DNA of 41,108 nucleotides from the IMG/VR virus record IMGVR_UViG_3300036770_007224, positions 1 through 41,108 of that record, one strand, 5' to 3'. Source of the DNA: a virus. Every line of letters starts with the position of its first letter. Position 1 is the stretch's first letter. Position numbers and translations under genes: made by a program. Shown here in pieces: positions 15,833 to 24,294 of the stretch. Below the pieces are notes generated by a model, which was not told the origin of the DNA, ran no database searches, and saw nothing but the letters and a program-made list of their open reading frames with translations.

Positions 15833-16630
15833 TCAATCTATCTCGTATAGGATTTTTTTTGTTAATTTGAATATTGATTCGGGGGTTGCATTCTCTTCAT
15901 ACCACTTCACAACATTTGATGATACATATTCCCATTCCTCTTGTGTGGTATTTTCGATTACATACTTTGCGTGGTGAATATCATCAACCAATAGATAATG
16001 AACATTCTGTTCCAATTTATTGAAATATTCAACACTAACTTCACGGGTAAAAAGGGGTACAACTCCCATACCCATATATTCGATATCTCGTAAACATTTT
16101 GGACCTACACCTGTCAAGGATAAACCAAATTTATGTTGGGATATAAATCTTATATAATCTTCATATGGCAGGGGGAGTGTCTCTCCCAAACTAAAGTTTT
16201 CTATCACTTCACTCCATTCTTCTTTACGATTACCTCTTTTTTTTCCACTCCCGTAAAATATACTCGTATAAGGACGTTCATCATATGATTTTATGCCTTC
16301 TGAACGTAAACGTTCATATGTGGTTGGGTGTGTTGCCCAAAAAGTCCATCTGTAAGCCCCTTTGAAGGGTACAAACTGATTTGCCATCAAACATTTTTGA
16401 AATCCAAACTTTATACGTGTGTCCCATGTCGGTCTATCGTATAGTAAATAACCACCGAGTCCCCCAATCCAAATATAACTTTCTATATAAGAACCAATCA
16501 AGTCACGATTGAATTCTTCTTTTTCTATTGGGTGTAATTTTACCCAACTATTTTGCTCCCAAATTTTTAAAATCTCTCTGAAACAACAACCATTATGTCC
16601 GTCAATTGTTGGGACGTAGATATCTAACAT
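15833..16630 (-). CDS. Exostosin-like (GT47-type) glycosyltransferase
   Basis: A 265-aa protein. Its second half carries the pattern of exostosin/GT-B acceptor-side domains: FISQHKFGLSLTGVGPKCLR then DIEYMGMGVVPLF at about 165-197 (a Phe-Gly-Leu core, Gly-x-Gly, a conserved Arg, an acidic residue and a Gly-x-x-Pro segment). The N-terminal half is short for a full GT-B enzyme. It starts on the last base of the gp5-like stop (TAATG overlap), so it is expressed with baseplate genes instead of the sugar cluster. That context hints at glycosylation of a virion component. The family call is moderate. Confidence 0.55.
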   Translation of the reverse strand: MLDIYVPTIDGHNGCCFREILKIWEQNSWVKLHPIEKEEFNRDLIGSYIESYIWIGGLGGYLLYDRPTWDTRIKFGFQKCLMANQFVPFKGAYRWTFWATHPTTYERLRSEGIKSYDERPYTSIFYGSGKKRGNRKEEWSEVIENFSLGETLPLPYEDYIRFISQHKFGLSLTGVGPKCLRDIEYMGMGVVPLFTREVSVEYFNKLEQNVHYLLVDDIHHAKYVIENTTQEEWEYVSSNVVKWYEENATPESIFKLTKKILYEID

Positions 16631-18195
16631 TAGTTAATTCGAATTTTCGCGTTCAGTACTGTTTGTTGTGCTCTTTGTAATTTCGCTAATAAATCTGGTA
16701 CCGATGAAGTACCATCAACCGCGGTTGGTAGTGGAGGTTGTCCGTGGTAAGGGTGTACGTGTAGTACAACATAATTAACAACCTGATTCATTAATTCTAA
16801 CAGTTCTTCACCCCTCACCATCGAAGATGTATTTTTTGTCAAATCATTTAGTGATGATTCAGGTATACCGTATAGTGTATTGGATAAATCAACTTTTTTG
16901 TTACCACTACCTTCACTGGTGTTTGAAAGTAAAAACAAAGTATCTCCACCAAAAAAACCAACAGTCTGTAATTGTGTTGTTTTTGTTATGTTATCTTCCA
17001 CCTCCAAAACAGACTGAGTTGGTACCCCTATAGAGTCCTTTTCATAGACTAAGTCATAACCCTCTGATGCGTCAGTTACATTCAATTTAATTTGTGACAT
17101 CATGTTTGCCACATTCAAAGTACCACTGAAACCGTTTTGGATTGTAATGTTTTTGATGTACTCATAAGTACTAAGGGTAGGACGGAAATAAAACGGAAAT
17201 TGATTAGTAATCGGGGTATTTGTACTTTCAATCAATCCGTTATTTACTTCTTTGATAAAAGAATTAACTGTGTCTATTACCTCTTGAATAGTCAATGCAA
17301 CAAAAGGGACTACTAATTGTAGTGAAACATAATCACTCAAATCCGTATCCACTACAAAATTGTTAGTTAATACTTTTTCTTCCTGTTTTAGATTATAAAG
17401 ATAAATTCTACCTGTAAAACTATTTTGGGTGTTGTCTGGATTATCCAATTGATACTCAACTAATTTTTTACAGTATGTGTTTTGTTCAACAAATCTTAAT
17501 CTTTTTTTGGGTTCTCCTACAATGGTGGTTTCACCAAAATTCGATAATTGTAAAAAGGCTCTATTAATATTTCCTACAGGTAATGTATTTCTTCTAAGAG
17601 ATGTACCTACAATTTTACCGGCACGTAATAATAATTCGTTCTCTTTTAAAATTAAATCTGAGTTGAATCTTCCCTGTAATGCGTTATCACCTGGCTCAGG
17701 ATAAACCCCGGTACTTGATTCATTACTGTAAGGAATTCTAGAAGGGGGTTGAGTATTTCCAAAATTTAATTGAAATTGTGAATTTTTAAGAGGTTGTGGG
17801 GGTAAGTTTTGTGAACCATCATCCAACCAAGTCTTGGCGCTTTGAAATTCTTCATTGGTTGAATTGTTAGGTGTTGAAAAAGGTCCCTGTACATAAAACC
17901 TATTTTTTGTAGATTGGTAGGAAGGATCTTGGTAAATAATGTGAACATATTCACCCACACGAGGAACTTGGAAAACAAAATACGGTAATAAGGGTAGTAC
18001 AACAAACGGATCCCGTTTTGCCCACTGATCTTTTTTTTCATCAAAATCGGGAAAAGATTTTTTGATATTTTCAAAATATTCCGCCTCTGGTTGCACTCTA
18101 ATCCTACCCAACATCCATGGATCTTGGTTGTCAATTACAACACCAGGAAAAATAATTTGTCTAAAATTAGGTGGTAGTTTAGAAATAGAATCCAT
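16630..18195 (-). CDS. Baseplate protein with gp5-like OB-fold N-terminus
   Basis: Residues 15-110 match the N-terminal OB-fold of T4 gp5/central-spike proteins: FPGVVIDNQDPWMLGRIRV, then DPFVVLPLLPYFVFQVPRVG and EYVHIIYQDP. The middle is strand-rich, and the end is a helix with VVLHVHPYHGQPP, a His cluster found in phage hub/spike proteins. No lysozyme domain is seen, unlike T4 gp5. It would act at the baseplate hub or spike tip. It overlaps the downstream glycosyltransferase by one base and follows a short coiled-coil gene by 2 nt. Confidence 0.6.
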   Translation of the reverse strand: MDSISKLPPNFRQIIFPGVVIDNQDPWMLGRIRVQPEAEYFENIKKSFPDFDEKKDQWAKRDPFVVLPLLPYFVFQVPRVGEYVHIIYQDPSYQSTKNRFYVQGPFSTPNNSTNEEFQSAKTWLDDGSQNLPPQPLKNSQFQLNFGNTQPPSRIPYSNESSTGVYPEPGDNALQGRFNSDLILKENELLLRAGKIVGTSLRRNTLPVGNINRAFLQLSNFGETTIVGEPKKRLRFVEQNTYCKKLVEYQLDNPDNTQNSFTGRIYLYNLKQEEKVLTNNFVVDTDLSDYVSLQLVVPFVALTIQEVIDTVNSFIKEVNNGLIESTNTPITNQFPFYFRPTLSTYEYIKNITIQNGFSGTLNVANMMSQIKLNVTDASEGYDLVYEKDSIGVPTQSVLEVEDNITKTTQLQTVGFFGGDTLFLLSNTSEGSGNKKVDLSNTLYGIPESSLNDLTKNTSSMVRGEELLELMNQVVNYVVLHVHPYHGQPPLPTAVDGTSSVPDLLAKLQRAQQTVLNAKIRIN

Positions 18196-18197
18196 GA

Positions 18198-18407
18198 TTA
18201 CGATTTTGTTCTTTTTTGATACTCTTTTAAAATATTATTATACAAAGATTCTGTGGCATCTAAATGAAAAGATAATTTGATTAACATTTCTTTTGTTTCA
18301 TCGAAATCTTTTTGTAGTGTATTCATCGCATGAATCAAATCGTTATTTGAATGATTTTTAAAATCATCAACAATTTTTTTTATTTTATCGAAATCTTTAG
18401 TTTCCAT
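18198..18407 (-). CDS. Small coiled-coil protein (69 aa) between baseplate genes
   Basis: I choose the ATG at 18407 (METKDFDKIKKIV). A longer frame back to 18455 would overlap the upstream gene by 47 nt, whereas 18407 leaves a one-base gap after its stop. The protein is one long amphipathic helix (NTLQKDFDETKEMLIKLS, TESLYNNILKEYQKR). Size and position suggest a baseplate accessory or chaperone, but the function is not known. Confidence 0.65.
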   Translation of the reverse strand: METKDFDKIKKIVDDFKNHSNNDLIHAMNTLQKDFDETKEMLIKLSFHLDATESLYNNILKEYQKRTKS

Positions 18408-18408
18408 A

Positions 18409-20361
18409 TTATATAAGTTTACCACCTCCACGTTGAGGCACCGTTGATAGTGCACCTGAACCCAAAGGTACTACTGCAGTCGGAGGTATACCAACTTCTA
18501 ATTTTCCATTCTCATCCTGCTCCCTCAAATGTGCCCTTGCTTTTGCGAAATCGGATTGTAAACCCACGTTAGGAAAACCACCAGGATAATCCCCCGTTGG
18601 AATTCCTACGGATTCATATTCCTCAATTACATTTGCAAAAATTCTTGTTGCAGACATTCCTTGTAATTGATCGGTACTACTTGGAAATAAGAAAGGTAAT
18701 GGTATATCACCTTGAGGTCCTTGTATTGTTGAACGACCGGCTATGTTTAAAAGAGCTAACAATTCATCTAAAAGACTGTTACATCGTCGATAATCAATAA
18801 CACCTTGGACTACAACTAATAAAGTTTCAACAATCGTCAAAATCATCCGATTCCTTTTTTGTGTTCTTTCAACACCAATATCTCTTATGATACTTTGAAC
18901 CAAAAGGAGAAAATCTTTTTTAATAATTAAATATAATTCTTCTAAATATATTGCGTAAATTCTACTTTGTACTTGTATCAAGTAATTTTTATATTTTTTT
19001 GCAAAATCTTCTAATGAGTCCACAAAATCTGAAAGGTTATCACCCAACACTTTTGATAAAAGAATTAGAGGTAATATATTTTTTGGGGATAATACTGTAG
19101 TTAGAACTGCTTTTGGTAAAATTTTCAAAAAGTCTTCTTGAACTTTTAGTTGTATGTTTACATTAGGTAATAAAAGTTTCCATTCATTAACCATTTCGTT
19201 CAACATACTCTCAGCTGCCGCGTCTTCCTGAGATAAATTATTTGAGTTGAGGATTCTAGTAATAAGAGTTAACATATCATCAACTTGTACAGGTAATTTT
19301 ACGTTGTCACAATCTTCAAACTCCGTAACTCTTTGTTGTATATTATTTATCCTATCGTCTATAATTCTTAAATCAATTTCACTCATTTCAAAAAATGATT
19401 CATCAATTAAATCAACAGATAATTTTGCAATTCCACTGACATCAATTTCTTTTGTAGTATCGAAACACAAACCCAAAATTCTTTGTAATATTCTTTCGAA
19501 TGTTGTTTGATCTCTCGTTGTATCGGCACCAGTGTTAACCTTCATGGAAATAGCACCTGTAAGTGCCTCCATAACTTTACCATACAACTCGTGTACATCA
19601 AAAAGATTTATACTTGAATAATAATCAACCAAAAAATCTCCAATTCTGTTTGAATTGCCAAATCTGTTCCTAAGAGTTATTTTGTAAAAGTCACCAACAT
19701 TACCGACTCCGTCTGTCGAAGAGTATTCAATATCGAAGAGTGGTTGTGTAGAACTACCCACATAGTAGTTAGAATATTCTGTAAGAAATGATTGAGACGG
19801 GTCTTGTATTCTATGATACAACTGACGATTCATCGAATACGGATATACCCCTAACGAATAGTCTTTTTTTTCGTATAGTAATTTACCAACTTGTGTATCG
19901 GGGTCTTCTTTGAGAATTGAAAATAAATCTATAGCCGGAATTCTAATATAATATACGGGCGATGTCGTTGGAAATGACTGTTCTTGGCTACAACCCAATG
20001 AACTGATAGTTTCTTCTACTAAAATAGTTTTTAATTTGTCTATTGTTCTGTTTGCTGCTCGTATGAATCTTTTTGTCAAAAAACTCATGGTGGATGTACC
20101 TGAACCCTCCGTTAACTTGAATAACTCTAAAAGCTCATCTAAACTGTTTGGACCTTGTCCCGATTGGTTTTGTGAAAACTTTTTGGTTGCGTCATTAAAA
20201 TCGGATAGTTTTTTTTGAATCTTCGCATTAAATTGTTCTGCGTTATCACCGAAAGCATCAAATTTTGATTGAATCTCCTCTTGTTTGGCTTTGTTAGTTT
20301 TTTTGTAAGCCGAAACTTTAGCTTTTATTTTTTTTAACTTGGTTTTCCTATCTACTGGCAT
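18409..20361 (-). CDS. Large unrecognised protein of the baseplate region (650 aa)
   Basis: It has a basic coiled-coil N-terminus (residues 1-70: KTKLKKIKAKVSAYKKTNK), then a mixed region with repeated aromatic strand segments (PVYYIRIPAIDLFSIL, FYKITLRNRFGN). A long helical region (about 340-530) contains hydrophobic stretches such as VLSPKNILPLILLSKVLG and ILTIVETLLVVVQGVI. The C-terminus is Pro/Gly-rich. The hydrophobic segments could be membrane-active or buried helices. Its position just upstream of the gp5-like gene and its size make a hub, wedge or tape-related role plausible, but I do not recognise a family. Confidence 0.7.
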   Translation of the reverse strand: MPVDRKTKLKKIKAKVSAYKKTNKAKQEEIQSKFDAFGDNAEQFNAKIQKKLSDFNDATKKFSQNQSGQGPNSLDELLELFKLTEGSGTSTMSFLTKRFIRAANRTIDKLKTILVEETISSLGCSQEQSFPTTSPVYYIRIPAIDLFSILKEDPDTQVGKLLYEKKDYSLGVYPYSMNRQLYHRIQDPSQSFLTEYSNYYVGSSTQPLFDIEYSSTDGVGNVGDFYKITLRNRFGNSNRIGDFLVDYYSSINLFDVHELYGKVMEALTGAISMKVNTGADTTRDQTTFERILQRILGLCFDTTKEIDVSGIAKLSVDLIDESFFEMSEIDLRIIDDRINNIQQRVTEFEDCDNVKLPVQVDDMLTLITRILNSNNLSQEDAAAESMLNEMVNEWKLLLPNVNIQLKVQEDFLKILPKAVLTTVLSPKNILPLILLSKVLGDNLSDFVDSLEDFAKKYKNYLIQVQSRIYAIYLEELYLIIKKDFLLLVQSIIRDIGVERTQKRNRMILTIVETLLVVVQGVIDYRRCNSLLDELLALLNIAGRSTIQGPQGDIPLPFLFPSSTDQLQGMSATRIFANVIEEYESVGIPTGDYPGGFPNVGLQSDFAKARAHLREQDENGKLEVGIPPTAVVPLGSGALSTVPQRGGGKLI

Positions 20362-20369
20362 GGTTAAAC

Positions 20370-20744
20370 TTATTTGTTTAGTTTATAACCACCGTTATCT
20401 TCATTTTCCAAATCTTTATTGATTAAAGTCTGTAACATATCCTCGTCCATATCTGACAAAGAAAAATCTTCTTGTTGGTTGTTTTGAGATTTTTCCCATA
20501 TGGATGATTGCAATTTAGATAAGGTTAACTTTTTTTCGATAGTCTCGTTAATAATTTTTTGTTGCTCCTTCAAGATACCCGAAATTGCTGGCATGTCTTT
20601 TGAATTGTTCATCATTGCAATCAATTTGTTCTGAATTCTGATTGCAGTTGCTCTTTGTTCCACAAGTTCGTTGTAGATTTCTTGCATAAGACTCAACACT
20701 GAATCTTTGTTTAAAACAATTTCTTTTTTCTTAGGACGTGGCAT
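20370..20744 (-). CDS. Unrecognised basic/coiled-coil protein (124 aa)
   Basis: It starts MPRPKKKEIVLNKDSVLS, followed by a helical core (LMQEIYNELVEQRATAIRIQ, ISGILKEQQKIINETIEKKL) and an acidic tail (EDFSLSDMDEDMLQTL). The basic start and coiled coil recall small terminases, but there is no recognisable HTH and terminase lies 17 kb away on the other strand. A palindromic CTATAAATATTTATAAG overlaps its promoter region. It heads the baseplate unit, 8 nt before the 650-aa gene. Confidence 0.7.
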   Translation of the reverse strand: MPRPKKKEIVLNKDSVLSLMQEIYNELVEQRATAIRIQNKLIAMMNNSKDMPAISGILKEQQKIINETIEKKLTLSKLQSSIWEKSQNNQQEDFSLSDMDEDMLQTLINKDLENEDNGGYKLNK

Positions 20745-20749
20745 ATCTT

Positions 20750-20756
20750 ATAAATA
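20750..20756 (-). promoter_or_regulatory. Possible late promoter element within a TATAAATATTTATA palindrome
   Basis: On the minus strand TATTTAT starts only 12 nt before the ATG at 20744, closer than the standard 21. The palindrome also offers TATAAAT starting about 20 nt upstream. It heads the baseplate unit. Confidence 0.35.
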
Positions 20757-20770
20757 TTTATAGAACTATT

Positions 20771-21535
20771 TTATGAATCGGTGAACTTTTTCATCAATTC
20801 AAAGTACAAACTTTTATATTTTTTCAATGCACTTCTTATTTCTTTTGTAGTCATGTTTGTCATCTCCCTTAGAGAAAGAAGAATTATATTTTTATTGAAT
20901 TTGTTATTGTCATTTCCAATAAAAATTTCGTTGTAATTCTCAAATAAATCTATTAGTGCCTGCCCCAATTTACGTTCATTAGAATTTAAGTCGTTTGTCG
21001 ATATGAACTCTTTCAAATCTTTTATAAATTGATTTATTATTTGTTCAGGTTCTACTTTCTCAAATTCCAAATAATAAATCATATCAGGACGATTTTCTAA
21101 TGAAGATGAAATATCCTCGTAGGATATTTTTCTATTTGTTTCCTTTTGGTCTTTGATGATTTGTCCCATCAAATAGTTCTTACAAATAGTACCAAAGTAA
21201 GAATATGCTTTTTTATTCTTGTCGGGTTTGAACTTGTCTACTTTAGTTATCAAAAAAGAATGCGTATCATGGTGAATTTCGATAAAGTCCATATCCTTTC
21301 TGTAAAGTTTGTACCTACGAATAATAGACTCAATCATTTTGTCCAAAGGAGCTTTCAGAAACTCATTGTAAATTTGATTTTTTTCAGTAGAAGTTTGAGC
21401 GGTTAGAAACATTCTAACCGCCTCTTCTTCCCTGACATCAAAATAGTTGTTGTTTGTTGGTTTACGTCCTCGTTTTTTTATTTCAGACTGTTCAATTAAA
21501 TTTATTGAACTCCCACTTATTACGTCCAAAGTCAT
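20771..21535 (-). CDS. 55: Late-transcription sigma factor, T4 gp55-like
   Basis: Sigma-70-type region 2 is visible at about residues 95-135: KVDKFKPDKNKKAYSYFGTI followed by CKNYLMGQIIKDQKE, matching the gp55 pattern in which region 2 binds the host RNA polymerase clamp helices and reads the late -10. A C-terminal stretch (LREMTNMTTKEIRSALKKYK, about 222-245) has helix-turn-helix character, so at 254 aa this protein may have more than the minimal gp55 (185 aa). It is the last gene of the long minus-strand run and shares one base with the upstream glycosyltransferase stop. The TATTTAT elements in this window are its probable targets (inference). Confidence 0.82.
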   Translation of the reverse strand: MTLDVISGSSINLIEQSEIKKRGRKPTNNNYFDVREEEAVRMFLTAQTSTEKNQIYNEFLKAPLDKMIESIIRRYKLYRKDMDFIEIHHDTHSFLITKVDKFKPDKNKKAYSYFGTICKNYLMGQIIKDQKETNRKISYEDISSSLENRPDMIYYLEFEKVEPEQIINQFIKDLKEFISTNDLNSNERKLGQALIDLFENYNEIFIGNDNNKFNKNIILLSLREMTNMTTKEIRSALKKYKSLYFELMKKFTDS

Positions 21536-22338
21536 TAATCATTTTCAGGTTGATATTTTATTCCCCTGTCATCAATGAAAAAATATTCTTTTTTAGCCGA
21601 CTCAATCCAAAATTTGACTTCGTCATCGGACATTTTTGCTGTGTTATTTTTATAGTTCCAAAAAATCGAACCTTCTCTCATGTTGGTGTGCTTGTATCCA
21701 ATTTTTGGGATTGTCATAATTTTAGCTGAGTTGTAAGTAAGTCTCAGTAAAAGTTCATAAACAAACGTTAACTTGAATGATGGTTTGAAAGACCCAAACT
21801 CTTCTATTGTACTTTTTCTTATTACCATTCCACTGGATTGGAAATTTTGATAAGCCAACAACATTTCGTTTGTAAGGTATCCAATTTCTGAAGTCATACT
21901 AGCGGCAAAAGTTGCTTCGTTGGTAAAACCTGCGAAAGTACCTTTATCATCCACGTCTACCACCAAAGGTAAAAATCCATCAATGTCGGTATATGCTTCC
22001 ATATATTCTGCAACATTTTTGAACCAAATAGAAGAATACTCATCGTCGAACTCATAGAAAGAAACCCAACTAGATTTGGAGTTTTCTACGCCAACTTTTA
22101 TTTGATTGGCGTATGAAAAATCTCCTTCGTTTTTAACAATATTGACAGTCAACCCACTGAAGTCAAAGTTTGAAAGGTAGTTTTTCAAACTTTCTTCGTT
22201 TGAATGGACAATTACTAATTCATTTATGTCTACTGACTGATTTTTTACTGACAGAATTGCCTTAGTAAAGTAACTTTCAAAGTCTTTAGATTTTGAACTA
22301 CTAATTGGTAAAATTACTGATACGTCTATCTTTTTCAT
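21535..22338 (-). CDS. Family 2 (GT-A) glycosyltransferase
   Basis: The N-terminus DVSVILPISSSKSKDFE with ILSVKNQSVDINELVIVHSN is the typical nucleotide-sugar-binding start of GT2 enzymes, and YEFDDEYS near residues 95-101 is the metal-binding acidic motif. A later segment MVIRKSTIEEFGSFKPSF matches the acceptor-side part of the fold. At 267 aa it is a soluble single-domain enzyme without a membrane segment. It overlaps its upstream neighbour by four bases (ATGA) and the sigma gene by one. Donor and acceptor cannot be read from the sequence. Confidence 0.8.
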   Translation of the reverse strand: MKKIDVSVILPISSSKSKDFESYFTKAILSVKNQSVDINELVIVHSNEESLKNYLSNFDFSGLTVNIVKNEGDFSYANQIKVGVENSKSSWVSFYEFDDEYSSIWFKNVAEYMEAYTDIDGFLPLVVDVDDKGTFAGFTNEATFAASMTSEIGYLTNEMLLAYQNFQSSGMVIRKSTIEEFGSFKPSFKLTFVYELLLRLTYNSAKIMTIPKIGYKHTNMREGSIFWNYKNNTAKMSDDEVKFWIESAKKEYFFIDDRGIKYQPEND

Positions 22339-23402
22339 TGTTCTGATTCGTTTTTAATTTTTTCTACTTGTGACTCAAAATTTTGTAATCTGAGTTGATT
22401 ATATTCGTTGAATTTATGGAAGACATCTTTATTAAACTTTTCGTAATCAATATATTTGACAGCGGTTTCATGTCCCGAAGTATACAACTCCTCCGAAATG
22501 TTATCTTCCAACCAATTTTGTGTGAATTCTGCTAAGGTATCTACAATGTCCAAATATTCTGTAGTCCAAACACCGTTTGTTTCACTCATCCATTCAGGAC
22601 GTAGATGTGGAATTTTCCCAATGACTGGTGTGCCTGACAACATAGATTCCAATGGGAATGACCCAAAAGCTGACGTGTCATCTACCCAAACTGAAACAAA
22701 ACTTTCTTTAAGATTCTGTGCGAATTCTTCAAGAGTTAAACCTCTCATGTCTCTGAAAGTAATCCAACGGTATTGTGGATATTTCAAATAAAATGTTTTT
22801 ACAATTTTAGCAGTGTCTCTTTGGTCTCTAGTGTGAATTGTTACAACAGGTAATGGGGGTTTTTGTTTCTTACTGAAACCTTTATAAATTATTGGTTCAA
22901 TTACATCTATAGATACACTTTTGAAGATTGACTGTAAATAATTTTTTTGAGTCTCAGAAGTTGTTATTGCTTTGTATGTTCCGAATTGAATCCAAGTTGA
23001 ACCAGGTGCTAAAGTCTCTAAGGAGTAATCATACGATTGGCACAGTACAATTTTAGCACATGGTAGATTGGAAACTTGTTCGAGAGCATGTGCAAAAAGT
23101 TCGGGAATTATTAAAATATCTTCTGGTGATACTTGGAGTTTCTGTTCTTCTATATTTTGGTGTGGTAATTCAGTCATATATTCTTCTCCTAACCAATCAG
23201 CAACACCATCATATTCTTTTTTTTCGTGTAGGATAATCGGATTGAATCCACTATTCTTCAATGACATTGCCATGTCGTAAATGTGTTTGATACCCGCCTT
23301 AGCGTTTCCTTTAGTATCTTGGGTTAAAAAGAAAATTTTGTTTTCATTTTTCTTCAATATCTCAATGGAATTGAGAATTTTTTCTTGTAGTTCTTGACTC
23401 AT
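22335..23402 (-). CDS. GT-B glycosyltransferase (GT4-like)
   Basis: The 355-aa protein has the two-lobed layout of GT-B enzymes: an N-lobe with FFLTQDTKGNAKAGIKHIYD and MAMSLKNSGFNPIILHEKK, and a C-lobe with PVVTIHTRDQRDTAKIVKTF, VSVWVDDTSAFGSFPLESML and SGTPVIGKIP. The last is the ExxxxGxPVIG element that binds the nucleotide. The C-terminus is a long helix. It has no signal or membrane segment. It begins after a 6-nt gap from the preceding gene and overlaps the next glycosyltransferase by four bases. Confidence 0.78.
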   Translation of the reverse strand: MSQELQEKILNSIEILKKNENKIFFLTQDTKGNAKAGIKHIYDMAMSLKNSGFNPIILHEKKEYDGVADWLGEEYMTELPHQNIEEQKLQVSPEDILIIPELFAHALEQVSNLPCAKIVLCQSYDYSLETLAPGSTWIQFGTYKAITTSETQKNYLQSIFKSVSIDVIEPIIYKGFSKKQKPPLPVVTIHTRDQRDTAKIVKTFYLKYPQYRWITFRDMRGLTLEEFAQNLKESFVSVWVDDTSAFGSFPLESMLSGTPVIGKIPHLRPEWMSETNGVWTTEYLDIVDTLAEFTQNWLEDNISEELYTSGHETAVKYIDYEKFNKDVFHKFNEYNQLRLQNFESQVEKIKNESEQ

Positions 23403-23408
23403 TTTGGA

Positions 23409-23696
23409 TTAAATATTTTGAATAATATTATTAACTAATAATGTATTAAAAGCAATCTTAAAGGGAATACTTACTTCTCTTGATTTATTTGACAGCATTT
23501 CATCTATCGGTTCCTGCTCTGACATAACAACCTCCACCATAGTTTTTACAATTTCAAATTTTATGGGGCTTATTGTTTTTTCAGAATCACTGTTGTTTTC
23601 CATATCATTTGTATTTTGATGATTTGATTCTGTTTTTTTTTCTAACTCGTTTAAATCCAAGTAGTAAGTTTCTCCGAATACTTTAAACATTTGCAT
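23409..23696 (-). CDS. Unrecognised small protein (95 aa) in the sugar cluster
   Basis: It starts MQMFKVFGETYYLDLNELE; an alternative ATG two codons later (23690) would shorten the overlap with the upstream gene from 14 to 8 nt. After a Ser/Asn-rich linker comes a conserved-looking segment (IKFEIVKTMVEVVMSEQEP) and a hydrophobic C-terminal helix (IPFKIAFNTLLVNNIIQ). No family is known to me. It need not belong to sugar metabolism: it may be a phage core gene embedded in the run. Confidence 0.65.
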   Translation of the reverse strand: MQMFKVFGETYYLDLNELEKKTESNHQNTNDMENNSDSEKTISPIKFEIVKTMVEVVMSEQEPIDEMLSNKSREVSIPFKIAFNTLLVNNIIQNI

Positions 23697-24294
23697 TTTC
23701 TATAAAATTTTTAATGGATGGTACAAATTCCTCCAAAGTATCTATCGATAGTTTTGAGTTGACATCACTATTATAAAGTTTGTTAAATTTTACGATTTGT
23801 GTATCTTTTTTTGCGTTATTTATCAAATCAGGGTTTGCGGTAAGAATAATATCAAAATTGTCCCACAATGATTCTTGTGTGAGTTTAGAATAAAATTTGA
23901 TGTTCTCAACCAAACAACCATATTTGGCAAGAAAAAACAAGGTTGCGGGTTTACTCCTTTCCATTTCCTCTGAAATAATATAAACTTCATGACTATCCCT
24001 CAAAGATTTATAAATTTCATCCAAATTGTTGAATGTGTTTCCACTGACTGAAGGTGCATGTCCAAAAATCTCCATGGGAAAATCCACATAAAAGAAATCG
24101 TAAAAAGATTCTTCTGTTGGGAATGCAAAATGGTTGGACAGTGTTGTGGACGATATAGGTAAGTTTAAAGAGTATTCGAAAGATTCCTCACCTTCTTCAC
24201 TAACGTAATCATCAATAAAAAACTTTTTGTAAACCTGTTCCGCCTTACCCAAAGTATCTCTTACTACGCCGTTTATATCAATTGCTATTTTCAT
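23683..24294 (-). CDS. HAD-like protein with altered motif I (DxN)
   Basis: The N-terminus MKIAIDINGVVRDTLGKAEQ fits HAD motif I (DxDGVxxDT), but the second Asp, the general acid/base in phosphatases, is Asn. Motif II may be YIISEEMERSKP (Ser near residue 108), and DIILTANPDL near 150 could be the acidic strand. At 203 aa it is the size of phage 5'-nucleotidase-like HAD proteins. It is immediately adjacent to the HldE-like kinase, where a heptose-bisphosphate phosphatase would be expected in an ADP/GDP-heptose pathway, but similarity to GmhB is not apparent. Activity is uncertain. Confidence 0.65.
   Translation of the reverse strand: MKIAIDINGVVRDTLGKAEQVYKKFFIDDYVSEEGEESFEYSLNLPISSTTLSNHFAFPTEESFYDFFYVDFPMEIFGHAPSVSGNTFNNLDEIYKSLRDSHEVYIISEEMERSKPATLFFLAKYGCLVENIKFYSKLTQESLWDNFDIILTANPDLINNAKKDTQIVKFNKLYNSDVNSKLSIDTLEEFVPSIKNFIENANV

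Noticed and set aside
18408-18455. Longer form of the 69-aa coiled-coil protein
   Set aside because: It would overlap the upstream 650-aa gene by 47 nt; the ATG at 18407 fits the operon spacing.
20370-20744. Small terminase for the basic coiled-coil protein
   Set aside because: Only size and coiled coil fit; it is 17 kb from terminase, on the other strand, at the head of the baseplate unit.
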